NCBI GenBank assembly: GCA_003864495.1
Contig: ML133462.1
Location: forward strand, 303,274-367,273
From: Nemopilema nomurai
Lineage: Eukaryota > Cnidaria > Scyphozoa > Rhizostomeae > Rhizostomatidae
DNA length: 64,000 nt
Reading direction: 5' to 3'
A model generated the notes under the pieces. The model was not told the DNA's origin. It ran no database searches and saw only the letters and a program-made list of their open reading frames with translations. Positions 51,101 through 60,800 of the stretch are shown one piece after another. Each line of letters begins with the position of its first letter. The stretch's first letter is position 1. A program made the position numbers and the translations under genes.

Positions 51101-54100
51101 TGAATCTGGTTTTAGTGACCACTGTCTAACCTGGATCAGATCCTCTATTGTTTCACTCGAAACCCATGTCTCACCTCGGTTCCTGCTTCATCAGTCACGT
51201 AACCATCTGCACCTTCGCAGCGTCCCTCGTTCGATATCAGTACTGTGCGTATTCAGCAGGTCAACACCTCAAGACCAAAGACCTCAAGAGCTCATTGGGT
51301 ATATGTTATATATGGCACTGCCACGGCAGGAGCTCTTCTATTTACTAAAGCTGTGCCCGTCGGATGAAATTGGCTACTCAATAGTCTTATGAAAAGAACG
51401 ACCCGGGCTTCAAGTCTATGAATTGAAAGAAACTTTAAAACAATTCGCGTTGTATGTATTGACATGCCCTTAAAGGGGAAGAATTCTGCAAGGGGTAAAA
51501 AAACCAAAAAAAGATATCCTAAAATTAGACAGAATAAAATCCATTTATCTGACCACAACTAGAGTCAAAGGTGGACCTCGAATTGGGATTAGGAAATGGT
51601 CCGTATGCACATTCGTAGTACTTCAGTGGGAAAGTTTCTTTACCGATCGGCAAAAATTATGCTCAGTAGAAGACAAGAATATAGAAGGTTAGTCTCTATG
51701 CAAGAAAGTTGCAGCTCGGTGGGCTCAACGTATCTCCAAAACATTGCACTCAAAATACCGGTCTTTTTGTGAAGGTAGCTGTCTATTTGTTTTTAACAAA
51801 TCATAGAATAACTAGTGGTAGAGACACAATTGGACCTTTACTCGTCTCGCCATTGCAAATTGGAGTTATTAATGATAATCACTGGAAACTGACTTGTTTA
51901 CAAGGACACGTCAAAGAGCAGATTTAGAGGGAGATAAAACAATCCTGTTTCCAATAAAGGGAGGGATAAACACATCCTCTGTTTGTTCTAAAGGACAATT
52001 TCGATGCTAACAGGAAGTCATAAGATATTAAGCAATGCAACAGCTTTTCCCATCAATTCCCCTTAAGCTTAAAATAAACGAAACGAGTTCATTATAATCG
52101 TATAATTATCGACAAAACTCCAGAAGAGGGCAAGTTACCTAAAGATACACAGAGCATATGATGGATGGTTAAAAGGTCAAAGGACGAACTGATACGAACC
52201 AACAGACGCGTACAGACTTTCTAAGGAAAGATCTTCAGACACCGGCGCGACTAGTTTGTTTTTTAGAAAATTCAAACGGCAAAGAACGAGGAAATGAATA
52301 CTCTGGTCTAGACGAACTTGCCCGCTATTGGCAGTAAAATGACACAGAAACAGTTACAGAGCTAACAAATACAAGATCTGAAAGAGCGATTACGTCAGAG
52401 CAACCATTAAGCTTTAGCATTGTATGAGCAATATTGATAACAGATACTGCTTTTCGGTAGTTCTATTGTCATTTCCAAGGCCTGTTAAAACGTACTATGC
52501 TGAGCAATGCTGAATAACTAGTAATGTTCATTAATAACTTGTGGTTAGGCACAACCTGAAATCACGGCTACTTGGCACACCAGCATCTTTGGACAGTGCA
52601 GCAAAGGCCATGTCGTTAATATCAAAGATCGACGAATGGCATCTGAAGTGACATAAGAACGACATAAGAAGTGACGTCATCGATGCCCAGGTGCAACAAT
52701 GCGCTTCTCTTTATCTGGTCCTGCATTTCTTCTGTCTTCTATTCTAACCTTGCGGCATTTGGCTGAATCAACTTTCACTCTGAGATAATGCAACCTTTGT
52801 CATCAAAATTTTAGAAAGTCTGGAGATAGCCTAGTGACATTAATAAATAATTTTGTTATTTTATTCACGTCTATGCGTTTGTTTGTTTCCAATGACCAGA
52901 TTGTCAGCTCAGTCGTGAGAAGGCATGGCAATGTCCACAGAGCTGTCATAACCCTCTATAAAACGGGTACTTGCTTTGAGGTTGAAAAACAGAATCACAC
53001 AAAGTTGCATTTTGCCACCTTTGCTGCTGGTAAGATACATTCTGCATAATTCAGGATTTGCGATCGCGATCAATCAAATCGAAAATGAAGATTTGCGACT
53101 GTGGGAACGGCCAAAACAAACGACCGAGTGCAAGTATAAATAATGAGAGGCAATAAAAGTTTGGTTGGCGATGATCTATTTCAAATGAATACTGCTGCAC
53201 GTCTTCCCTACATTACAATATGTAATGTATTGGCAACAGGCAAGCATTAAGAAACAAACAGATACAAGGAGTTTGTAAGTCAATGAATTAGGATGCATAG
53301 GTGCGAATGAGGCAACCACTAGAATGGAGAAAGGGGGCTGGAACAAAAATTTCCTACAATGGAAATATGCAGTCTTGTGAACGAAAAACATAATTAATTA
53401 ACATAATTATAGACGGTAGTTAATACATAGGTGACTTGAATGATTAATAAAAATGAACAGCGCTATAAAAACCAAATAATGTATAGAATTAGTCCAGATT
53501 TTCAAGATTCGACGATAAACTATGCTCTGGTTATAATCACTAAATTTGCCGACATATTTTGGACAAACCAACTACACAAAAACAAACCAAAACAAACAAA
53601 ATTAAGGTTGTAGGGTTAGTCTCCAATTAAAATATTATTGCACATGAATTTTTCAAAGAGATTGGTTTTGCAATTCAAGAGTACTCTTAAGTTTCCCTGT
53701 AATTAATTGGCTTTCATTTTAAAGAAATATATTTGGCAGGTCAAGTTACGTAATAAATATAGACGTAACAATGCAAGAACAAAGCAGAAAGTCTTTTGAC
53801 CCTTGAAGCCATCAGGCCGAGAGATGAGAGAGAAGCATCGTCTATATAATGATTCACACAGATTACTTCAGAGGATCATCGCAATATTGTTTTCAAACGA
53901 TTCAAACGAAAAAAGGGCCTCTTTCGAAAAAGGCATCGAAATGGCAAAATAAAAACCTGAAACGTTTTTTAAATGTAAAACATCACCAGGAATTCTATGT
54001 ACCGAGCCACAACATTCATCATAATGGAGGCCAAGACTAAAAGAATTTGGCTGCTGCCACAAAAGACGTTAAAGAAACGCTGGAACAAAAGCAGAACAAC

Positions 54101-54852
54101 CGTGAAGTCTCACTGACAAAACACGACACACACCAAAGGCTATGTTTGACAGAGGTGTTGTGACCGAGATGGCCGAGCACTGCAGTGAAGAGATGGCTGA
54201 ACGGGAGTACGTTGAAGGCGAAGGAAAGAGAAGGCCAAGCGACAATCATTAAAGGGGCTCATAATAAGCAACACAAATCACTTCAAGGTCTCCATCTGCT
54301 TATGATGTAATAAGCCGACTTGAAGTTGCATCTAAGATGACACTCAATGCAATCATCGAATGCGCTTACAGCTCCTTGATTATCATATTAGTTTGCTTTC
54401 CTATTAGTTCTGCTCTGATAGTAAACGGTACTTGCACAATAAAACAGTTCTTTACGAAACATTCAACTATGATGAACAAAAAGAGCAAACCAGCGCTATG
54501 TCTAATCGAAACTGTGCGTGGAGGTGGCAAGCTGTTTTACGTCAAAAATCTCCTTCAAGCATATGACACCTACCTTCTTACAAATATCCCCCTCTGATTT
54601 GGTGTCGTATGTGTTGATTGGCCCGCCGTGGACAATCCTCCCTTGCGGAGGCTTCCTCTCCAAATGTTGGTGAAGTTCTCGTTGTTGCTGCTGGCGCAAA
54701 TATTCCTGCTGCTCCTGGTACTGGCGAAACAAGAACTCTTGTTGCAGTTGTTGCTGCTGCTTTAGATGGAGTAATTGCTCCGTGAGCTGTTGTTGTTGCT
54801 GTGGCGTCAGTTGCACGGTTGGAGTCGATGACGTCACAGTTGTTGTGCTCAT
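27037..54852 (-). CDS. HDAC4: Class IIa histone deacetylase, complete, 23 coding exons
   Basis: This is a signal-controlled transcriptional co-repressor that shuttles between nucleus and cytoplasm and binds MEF2. Coding exons 5' to 3': 54852-54574, 47077-47023, 40953-40833, 39557-39496, 39018-38872, 38074-37995, 37763-37632, 37172-36033, 35401-35352, 34845-34796, 34327-34275, 33832-33779, 33559-33506, 32888-32833, 32041-31954, 31821-31702, 31219-31162, 30721-30682, 29203-29085, 28677-28608, 28486-28423, 27730-27646, 27185-27037. They total 3126 bases, 1041 residues plus stop. All introns are GT-AG and every phase agrees. Domains: Gln-rich helix 15-65, MEF2 helix about 120-132, 14-3-3 site and basic NLS 168-215, long linker, zinc deacetylase domain about 627-990, C-terminal export signal about 1020-1032. 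The symbol means the HDAC4/5/7/9 family as a whole. Catalytic position 944 is Tyr. Confidence 0.95.
27646..27730 (-). CDS. HDAC4: HDAC coding exon 22
   Basis: It encodes [20 protein letters not shown] and then LERVVDVQ. It matches the RPN-NAV-S-EKV-EI region at the end of the class IIa catalytic domain. Acceptor cttgcag, donor gtaagt. Confidence 0.92.
28423..28486 (-). CDS. HDAC4: HDAC coding exon 21, catalytic Tyr944
   Basis: It encodes [20 protein letters not shown] and a last Glu. With the previous exon the protein reads [12 protein letters not shown]. The TAC codon at 28485-28483 is Tyr944, the transition-state tyrosine position, where vertebrate class IIa enzymes read LEGGHDLTAICD. Acceptor attctag, donor gttagg. 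Confidence 0.94.
28608..28677 (-). CDS. HDAC4: HDAC coding exon 20
   Basis: It encodes [20 protein letters not shown] and then EG. It matches TK-LM-LA-GR-VL-LEGG of class IIa enzymes. Acceptor tttttag, donor gtaagt. Confidence 0.94.
29085..29203 (-). CDS. HDAC4: HDAC coding exon 19, zinc ligand GFDA
   Basis: It encodes [20 protein letters not shown], then [19 protein letters not shown] and part of Cys. Asp902 in GFDA is the third zinc ligand. Acceptor atttcag, donor gtgagt. Confidence 0.95.
30682..30721 (-). CDS. HDAC4: HDAC coding exon 18
   Basis: A 40-base exon encoding [12 protein letters not shown] with split Asp and Arg codons at its ends. It matches DPPMGD-EYL-AFR. Acceptor ttcgtag, donor gtaaga. 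Confidence 0.92.
31162..31219 (-). CDS. HDAC4: HDAC coding exon 17
   Basis: It encodes [19 protein letters not shown], matching the G-G-GYNVNVA-GGLD block of class II deacetylases. Acceptor tccttag, donor gtaaga. Confidence 0.93.
31702..31821 (-). CDS. HDAC4: HDAC coding exon 16, zinc-binding DIHHGNG
   Basis: It encodes [20 protein letters not shown] followed by [20 protein letters not shown]. Asp808 and His810 are catalytic zinc ligands. HRHD replaces the HRYD of vertebrate class IIa. Acceptor cgaag, donor gtaaac. Confidence 0.95.
31954..32041 (-). CDS. HDAC4: HDAC coding exon 15, GFCYFNNVA
   Basis: It encodes [20 protein letters not shown] followed by [15 protein letters not shown] is a deacetylase signature. 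The exon ends between W807 and the zinc-binding Asp808. Acceptor ctcgcag, donor gtaaga. Confidence 0.95.
32833..32888 (-). CDS. HDAC4: HDAC coding exon 14, RPPGHHAE active site
   Basis: It encodes [18 protein letters not shown]. His770 and His771 are the paired active-site histidines of the deacetylase fold. Acceptor tttacag, donor gtgagt. Confidence 0.95.
33506..33559 (-). CDS. HDAC4: HDAC coding exon 13
   Basis: It encodes [18 protein letters not shown], phase 0 at both ends. It aligns to the conserved E-FKVA-GELK helix. Acceptor ttctttag, donor gtacct. Confidence 0.92.
33779..33832 (-). CDS. HDAC4: HDAC coding exon 12
   Basis: It encodes [18 protein letters not shown], phase 0 at both ends. 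D-DT-WNE-HS is a conserved catalytic-domain block. Acceptor cttctaag, donor gtaaat. Confidence 0.92.
34275..34327 (-). CDS. HDAC4: HDAC coding exon 11, LPCGG
   Basis: It encodes [18 protein letters not shown]. Cys719 in LPCGG fits the fourth ligand of the structural zinc found in class IIa enzymes. Acceptor tgtttcag, donor gtatgt. Confidence 0.9.
34796..34845 (-). CDS. HDAC4: HDAC coding exon 10
   Basis: It encodes [22 protein letters not shown] is conserved. The loop after it is a few residues shorter than in vertebrate HDAC4/5. Acceptor cactgcag, donor gtagga. Confidence 0.9.
35352..35401 (-). CDS. HDAC4: HDAC coding exon 9
   Basis: It encodes [16 protein letters not shown] and part of Ser. 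RKATL-EIQTVHS matches the catalytic domain of class IIa enzymes. Acceptor gtttttag, donor gttggt. Confidence 0.9.
36033..37172 (-). CDS. HDAC4: HDAC coding exon 8, long linker and start of catalytic domain
   Basis: A 1140-base exon, phase 0 at both ends, residues 293-672. It holds a Gln/His-rich helical stretch (about 443-510), an Ala7 run (about 510-516), an acidic patch EVEEEDED (536-543), the basic RRLKRSR (571-577), and TRAQASP near 606-612. The deacetylase domain opens at [18 protein letters not shown] (about 627). His638, Cys640 and Cys642 with HPEH (648-651) fit the structural zinc site of class IIa enzymes. Confidence 0.93.
37632..37763 (-). CDS. HDAC4: HDAC coding exon 7, [10 protein letters not shown] block
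   Basis: It encodes residues 249-292, including [26 protein letters not shown] is an exact class IIa linker motif, as in vertebrate HDAC5. Phase 0 at both ends. Acceptor ttttgtag, donor gtgagt. Confidence 0.92.
37995..38074 (-). CDS. HDAC4: HDAC coding exon 6, linker
   Basis: It encodes [15 protein letters not shown] and then [12 protein letters not shown] used donor gtatgt because it keeps phase 0. An earlier ggtaga site would break the frame. RDLSS (232-236) is a possible additional basophilic kinase/14-3-3 site; this is inference. Confidence 0.8.
38872..39018 (-). CDS. HDAC4: HDAC coding exon 5, 14-3-3 site and NLS
   Basis: Across the junction the protein reads [17 protein letters not shown]. 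Ser174 aligns with the first 14-3-3/CaMK-site serine of vertebrate class IIa enzymes (HDAC4 Ser246). A basic nuclear localisation region follows: [20 protein letters not shown] then RRREKS. Acceptor tccgcag, donor gtaatt. Confidence 0.92.
39496..39557 (-). CDS. HDAC4: HDAC coding exon 4, FPLRKA
   Basis: It encodes [20 protein letters not shown]. The acidic-then-FPLRK block precedes the first 14-3-3 site in class IIa enzymes. The alanine codon that follows is split across the intron. Donor gttcgt is non-consensus beyond GT. Confidence 0.87.
40833..40953 (-). CDS. HDAC4: HDAC coding exon 3, MEF2-binding helix
   Basis: It encodes [20 protein letters not shown] and then [31 protein letters not shown] is the class IIa MEF2-binding helix, almost identical to vertebrate HDAC4/5/9 (residues about 120-132 here). 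Acceptor attccag, donor gtgagt. Confidence 0.93.
40954..47022 (-). other. HDAC4: HDAC intron 2 (6.1 kb)
   Basis: No further coding exon fits the phase-1 junction here. A GC-richer patch at about 43.9-44.04 kb stands out from AT-rich surroundings and carries an acceptor-like tttggtttag on the minus strand at 44033-44042. No exon from it keeps the frame. Confidence 0.6.
47023..47077 (-). CDS. HDAC4: HDAC coding exon 2, small linker exon
   Basis: A 55-base exon between a strong ttttctttcttag acceptor and the weak donor gtttgt. It encodes [18 protein letters not shown] plus one base. Phase 0 in and phase 1 out fit both neighbours exactly. The lysine/serine linker matches the place of KEKSKES-type sequence before the MEF2 helix in vertebrates. 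Confidence 0.75.
47078..54573 (-). other. HDAC4: HDAC intron 1 (7.5 kb)
   Basis: No coding exon is needed here, because phase 0 joins directly. The intron holds a short direct duplication near 48070-48120 (two copies of ttacattgtctcgccaa, one with a mismatch at the first base) and an A-rich caaatagaaa repeat near 49330. Open frames up to about 100 codons are unrecognised. Confidence 0.6.
54574..54852 (-). CDS. HDAC4: HDAC coding exon 1, start and glutamine-rich domain
   Basis: The start ATG at 54852-54850 lies 7 bases after a tttgttttag acceptor, so 5' UTR continues in an upstream exon. It encodes residues 1-93: [17 protein letters not shown], then a Gln-rich helix ([31 protein letters not shown]) like the class IIa oligomerising Gln domain, though shorter. 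It ends EGDICKK before gtaggt. A closer donor (t|gtaaga) would create a stop and is rejected. Confidence 0.87.
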
Positions 54853-54859
54853 CTTGCAA

Positions 54860-57800
54860 CTAAAACAAATGTCAAATGAAGTAAGTAAACAAAAATGGCC
54901 TAAACAAGAGCAACAAATCATCTGTGAATACTTCTATTTTATTCCAAGCATTTCAACTATAGCTACTGGGCAATATCGCTATTTAATTAGATAAATATTT
55001 CAGTTTAAGACATGGAACGTAGATATATATATAAGGTCTTTTGAGCATTGGTGACCATAACCATAATAAAAACCAAAAAAAACTTTTTCTGTCAAGTACG
55101 CATGTGTCGTTAAAAATTCCCCTGCCTGACATACAAACTCCCATCCCCATCATTGAACTTCAAGCATAATGGAGTGTTTCATACTGTTTTTTCGTATTCA
55201 CTATGAAAATGGGCCTACATACAGATTATTTCAATATTACTTTCTATGGCATAAATGTATATATGAAAGTTCTGATAAGAGGAGTTGCTTTTTTGTCATC
55301 CACTACACTAAGGTTGAAGGCAATACCCAGAGCATCAGCAGTATCGCTAACGGCCGTATTTTCCACAACATTAGAAAGGCAACCACTTGAGAACTAAAGG
55401 CAGGCCTTCTATGGTAACCAAGGAAGAGCAGCATTCCCACATTCACCCCCTGTGGTCGACTATGCTTAATGTGATTTCACCACAACGATAACGAAAATGA
55501 AGACGCTTCATTCTTTGGTCATCTATAACGTTACTGTTGGTAGTAATTGAAACTCTCCATTGTTCATAAGGCTGCATCTGAGAGGACAACGGGTTTTTCG
55601 ACAGAATAAAGGTTGCGACAAGGTCAGGGTGCTTGGAGACATCACTGTCGCTTCTTCTATTTTGAATTCATTCAAGACTTCGACTTCAGACTGTCTGGAG
55701 GGGGTAGCATTATGGTTAAGATTTGTAGTAAATCTCAGAGTAAATGCGTTAAATAAATCCGAATCTTTGATGAGCATTGTTTCGCTTCGTGAAACACCAA
55801 ATCTGTTAAAGGTAAATTTAGCGCACTTTATACAAAGTGATAAAGGAAAGATAAGGGGTAGAAAAACATATTCAAGATGGAATCCAAGGGAGATTTTGAA
55901 TTGAGACCACATAAGTCAACCCTTGCCCGTGGATGGGCATCAAAGACGCCGTAAAATCGTCTGTTTGCGCTCCGATAAGCAAGGGAAACGTTGTGTAAAC
56001 TGGTCATCAGTTATGCTTGGTGTTAATAAACGTGGACCCACCGGAATTAAGAATTCAGACACCCTCCTAATACTATACACCAGACTCCTTTGTGTGGGCG
56101 CACGCGCAACTCATCAAATCGTGGATAAGCAAAATCTGAAAAGCAGTCGCAAATCCCTGAGTAATACACCCTTTGATGCTGTGTGGCATTTCACGACCCT
56201 GGTCTAACAAACGCTTCTACAGCGCCGATGGGCAGACCGACCCCCTTCTTACCCTGGCTGCTGTGGAACGTGGTCACGTGATTAATCATTACTAAATGTG
56301 GACTGCGCTAAATTAACATAAATTAAATCGATGCTCAAAGCATTGATTGTATGGTGTCAAAAATGTGTCGCAAAGTTGGTCCTATCTATGTCACTTACGT
56401 ACGGTGTTGTCCACAAAAGCTTCGGTCGTATAAAGCTCAGGGCAAAGCCTTTAGCTTTCGATTGTTATGAATGACAGCATAGAAACCCACTGAATTCCAC
56501 TACATTCTCAATTCATTATTTGACCAGATAGTAAGGAAATTTGGCTTACAAGGTAATTCACAAAAGCGATCTCTTGTGTAGAATCCCACAAGGAACAAGT
56601 TTCGTGCTAATCATATTGCCCTTGCCAAGTATTCTCTATAAGTTTTTGCTATGGTCAAGTTTAACAATTACTAAATGCTATGAGCGTGGCATCGAGGCCT
56701 ACAATCTCTGCCAAAATTCTTGGAACACTTGTTTTAGTTTACCCATTGTTTTGTTCTGTAGCGCAAAAGTGAACAATTCTATAAATTGTGGATTCCCATA
56801 TAGCTATAACGTTCACCTATAGATAAAACATTGTTTTGAAAGGCAAGGGGGATTCATTTTTCAAGGATGCACAGAAATAGAATGGGGTTGAAAAATCACA
56901 AAATCTCATTGTGTCCAACTACTTTTGGCAGAGATTGTGGTTGCAACCATTCACGCGACACTATACATTTTCATATTATAATACAAAATAACTTTGCTGC
57001 AGGTAAGAAACAATTTTGAGTTGACAAACAGGCTGAACAAATGTTTGTTTACATTGGCCTAAAGCTCTTTAGCAAATTTGGTTCATTCATGTTCATTGAG
57101 ATAATATGGACTGAATAAAAGAACAGTTGCAGGAGAAAAAACCTAATTGCAAAGTTTGGCCAGGACAGAAGGAATCATCAACATTGTGTGTTAGAAATTA
57201 TTAAGGATAAGTTGCAAAAAACCATTGATTATTACGCTTTAATACTTCTCAATCCTAATTACTATCATAGAAATACGATTTTCAACAGCCTCTGCATTTC
57301 ATTGCCAGGAGAAAGCAATTCGCATTGATCCACGCCCTGTCAATTATGTCTTAATTCAAGTGACCTAGAAATTATTGAAAACGAGCGATGTAAAGCTAAT
57401 ATTTTCAATATTGCAATATTCTTCGCTAGATGTCATATATCGCTGTACAGCGCACAATATAATTGCAATCGACTCGGCCTCCTGTGGTTGTTCTAAAGAA
57501 CAGGCGTCCTCTTTGAAAAACACTTGCACATTTAATGAGACGTAGTGGTGCAGCGAGGCAATAAAAAGGCCGTTTCTTTGTGAGCTTATAGAGAAAAGAC
57601 GTAGTTCATGTGGTTTACCAGGAATGGTAATACCTTCAGCGGTGAACATATTCTCTTCAAGACTTTTTCAATCTTTAAGACTTACGACAATGGTCCCATG
57701 CTGAACATGATGAAATGCAAACGTTTTTTTTTATATAAGACACCTGTTTCCAAAAGAGTCTTTACAGAAAAAATCATGGTAAAAATGACAATAAATTAAA

Positions 57801-60800
57801 AAGTGGACATTTAAACCATTTCATCGGCTGATGAAAAACTTTCAGCTAGCAAATTGTCAGCAAAAATAACTTTATCATGACTTGTGAAACTATTTTTTCG
57901 CTTAACACTTTGAAAACATTAATATTCTCCGTGAAAATAGAACACACTTTTTAAGCTCACATTAAAAAATTCAGCTTCAAGAGAAAAAGATGGCAACGTT
58001 TCTTTGCTAGCTAAACAGTGCTTAGTCAACTTACTTACAAAACTTGAAGCTAGTCTTTCGCGCTTAAAAATCTCGCGTCATTTGCCAGGCAACCAAGCTG
58101 TTGAAACGCGCATCCTAAACAGGCCTATCAGCCTCGTTCTGAAGTCACCTCCTTTCCCACCCCTCCTGTGCAAACCATATAAATAAGGTTGTATCCTGGG
58201 GGGTTATTCTGTGGCGAACCTGCGTTTTTCGCTGCAATTCCATGCGCTGTGTAGAAACCACACCAAGACGCGAGAAGTCCCATATCTTCATTGTCTTGCA
58301 GAACAAAGTCAATTAAAACACGACCTAATCCAAGTACAAACAGTAATTCACGGCCAGAATGCAGCTGCGTTGGCGCACTAATCTAATCAAAATCTGAAAA
58401 CGAAGGATGTGAATGCCATTTCATGTTCCGTGCCATCATGTAACAAGTCGTGCACAGGCTGCCCGAAACAGTTCACGCAGCATTTTGAGCACCCCCAATG
58501 AACATGACACAGAAGAACAAGTAATGATATCTTCTGTAGAGATCGTGAATCACTGTAATGCTAGAATTAGTAAAGCAGTGTCGTTGACAAACTGATCTGC
58601 ATAGTCCACAAAAAACATAACTGCAAATTCGCATACTGCACTATGTCAAGGCAAAACATAGGCAACGTGGATAGCTTTGCACAGAGCTTCTAACAAGCAC
58701 CAACGATGAAATTTTAGGTGAAAATGAGCGAAAATTAAAACAATCGCGGGAGAAATGATTTCGACTAGGCTCTTGGCAAAAACTGCTTCTTTGGGATCGT
58801 TTGACGCAAGCACTAGGCAGATACTTATAGGCAAACAGCTAGCATCCTCAAAAACCAAATCGTTGGGTGCATTCTGGGCAACACACAGACCTTTCAATGG
58901 CAACGAGTGCTACTCAGTCAATTGTAATCTTCAAGTGTTTTATATAACGTTGTTGTGTTTCGACAACTCTGCCGTAGAGTACTTTTCATTCATATCACTT
59001 CCTACATCATTCAAAAAACCAAGTTTCCATTCATTCAATCGTAATTAGGGTTGACAAAACAATGCCCAATGTTTAAAAAACTTATTTTCAAACATTTACA
59101 AAGTGGGACGTGTGTGCGTTCATGAACACTTCGTTGTTCAATCACAAGTAACGCGTTGGCTTTACGTCAACAAAACACTTACATTTTGGAAAACAGCTGA
59201 AAATGCACATCTCGATTGCAATTTGTCGTGTGTAAGGAGATTATGTTTTACAAGCGTGCTCATACGTTCTTGCAGGCTGAAAACAACATTGGTTGAGATA
59301 TTTTCATTAAATCAAAATCCATCAACCATTCATACAAAGTTTAATAAATTGAGGATTCGTGTAAAGGGCTGGTTGAGGGCTTCAATTTGATAAATAAATG
59401 AATTTATTTAAAAGTAGCAGGTTATAGGAAGTTTGGGAAACAACCCTACCTAAATAGAGAGGCTTAAAATTTTTATAACTTGCAGCTTTAATTCTCTGAA
59501 TTGGCACTTGAAACAGTCTTTACATTGAACACCACTGTATTTTGCAACACTTTACTTGCGATACAGCTGTGCGAAGTTGTTGAGGAACATATACACACCA
59601 ACGTTCATCATTCTTCGAATCAGTACATTACATTAGTCATCTCCTAGTGCGAGTGGAATATCTAACATGGCAATACGTTTGAAGAAATTCACAACCTAAC
59701 AAATTTAAGAAAAATGTAACAGATATTTGGCCAGAAACAAAATTGCCAAAAATTCAAAACCGGCCTACCAGTACCAGACCTTAGTTTCGTATAAAAAGAA
59801 AATACGCGTAATCAAGAATCATAAACGTTAAATGAAATCGCTGAAAAGATTCACAGCCTTTCCAAGCTTTATTGTAGAATATTGGTTACAAATGTCATAA
59901 GTTATGTCAGAGTTGCGAAGAGCTATGGTTGATTTTTATGTCTGGATACTTCGTTGGAGCGGGGTGTACGGTAATCATTTCAATTGGAAGGCTTAAACGG
60001 TGAAAACTTCTGTCGCACTTCAAAATTCGTATACTTTGAATTATATAAATAATTGATAATCGTGTAACACTGCAAATCCAACCTTCTCTTCGCATCAAGG
60101 GCCAAAACACGCTAGAAATGGCAATTACCGTCATCTCTTTAAATTGGGAACCTGCACATTGTTACCATATCAACGTCACACAGTCATTTTAAATCAAAAT
60201 TGGAACACGTTATGGAACATAGAAACGGTGCTAATGCGCGAAAACATTATCAACTCCAACTGTCCATTTCTTTGCCAAGTTGATCATCTTGTGTTGCAAA
60301 TTTGGAAATGTTCCCATAAATCCTATTTCAAAAAGCAAATTCACATCATTAAATCGGTGTGACTTCTACGGTGGCCCCAGAGTGAGAAGGCCTACAATTG
60401 AAGCCAAACGTAGTTAGGAGCCCTTACTAATTTTATCACAGTTTAGCCTTGCAAACTTGTCCCTTTTTCTTCCAAAGAAGGCAACACAAATCAAAACACA
60501 CCAATGCAACTTCTCTCAAACGCATTCTCGCGAGTGCTTTGCGAAATTTTATGAGTTATGAGTTATTGGGTATATTGACGAGCGATTGGTGAACCATTCC
60601 GCCGGCCCATTTTTCTCAAACTCGTGTTAACAACCAATGGGGTTTCCTCCATGGTTTCCTCTACAGCGTTATTGGCGATCGTTTTGCTAGCGGTAAAAAG
60701 TTTGGAGGGAAAACACCCTTGAAAGAGTAGCCCCTTGGGTGTAGTGTAAGCACTAAACGGTGGCAAAACAAAGGCCAAAACCAAGCTAAAGACGCCATGC

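Noticed and set aside
58179..58192. Plus-strand TATA-like ccatataaataagg
   Set aside because: No other promoter element and no downstream coding exon on that strand, so it cannot be told from AT-rich background.
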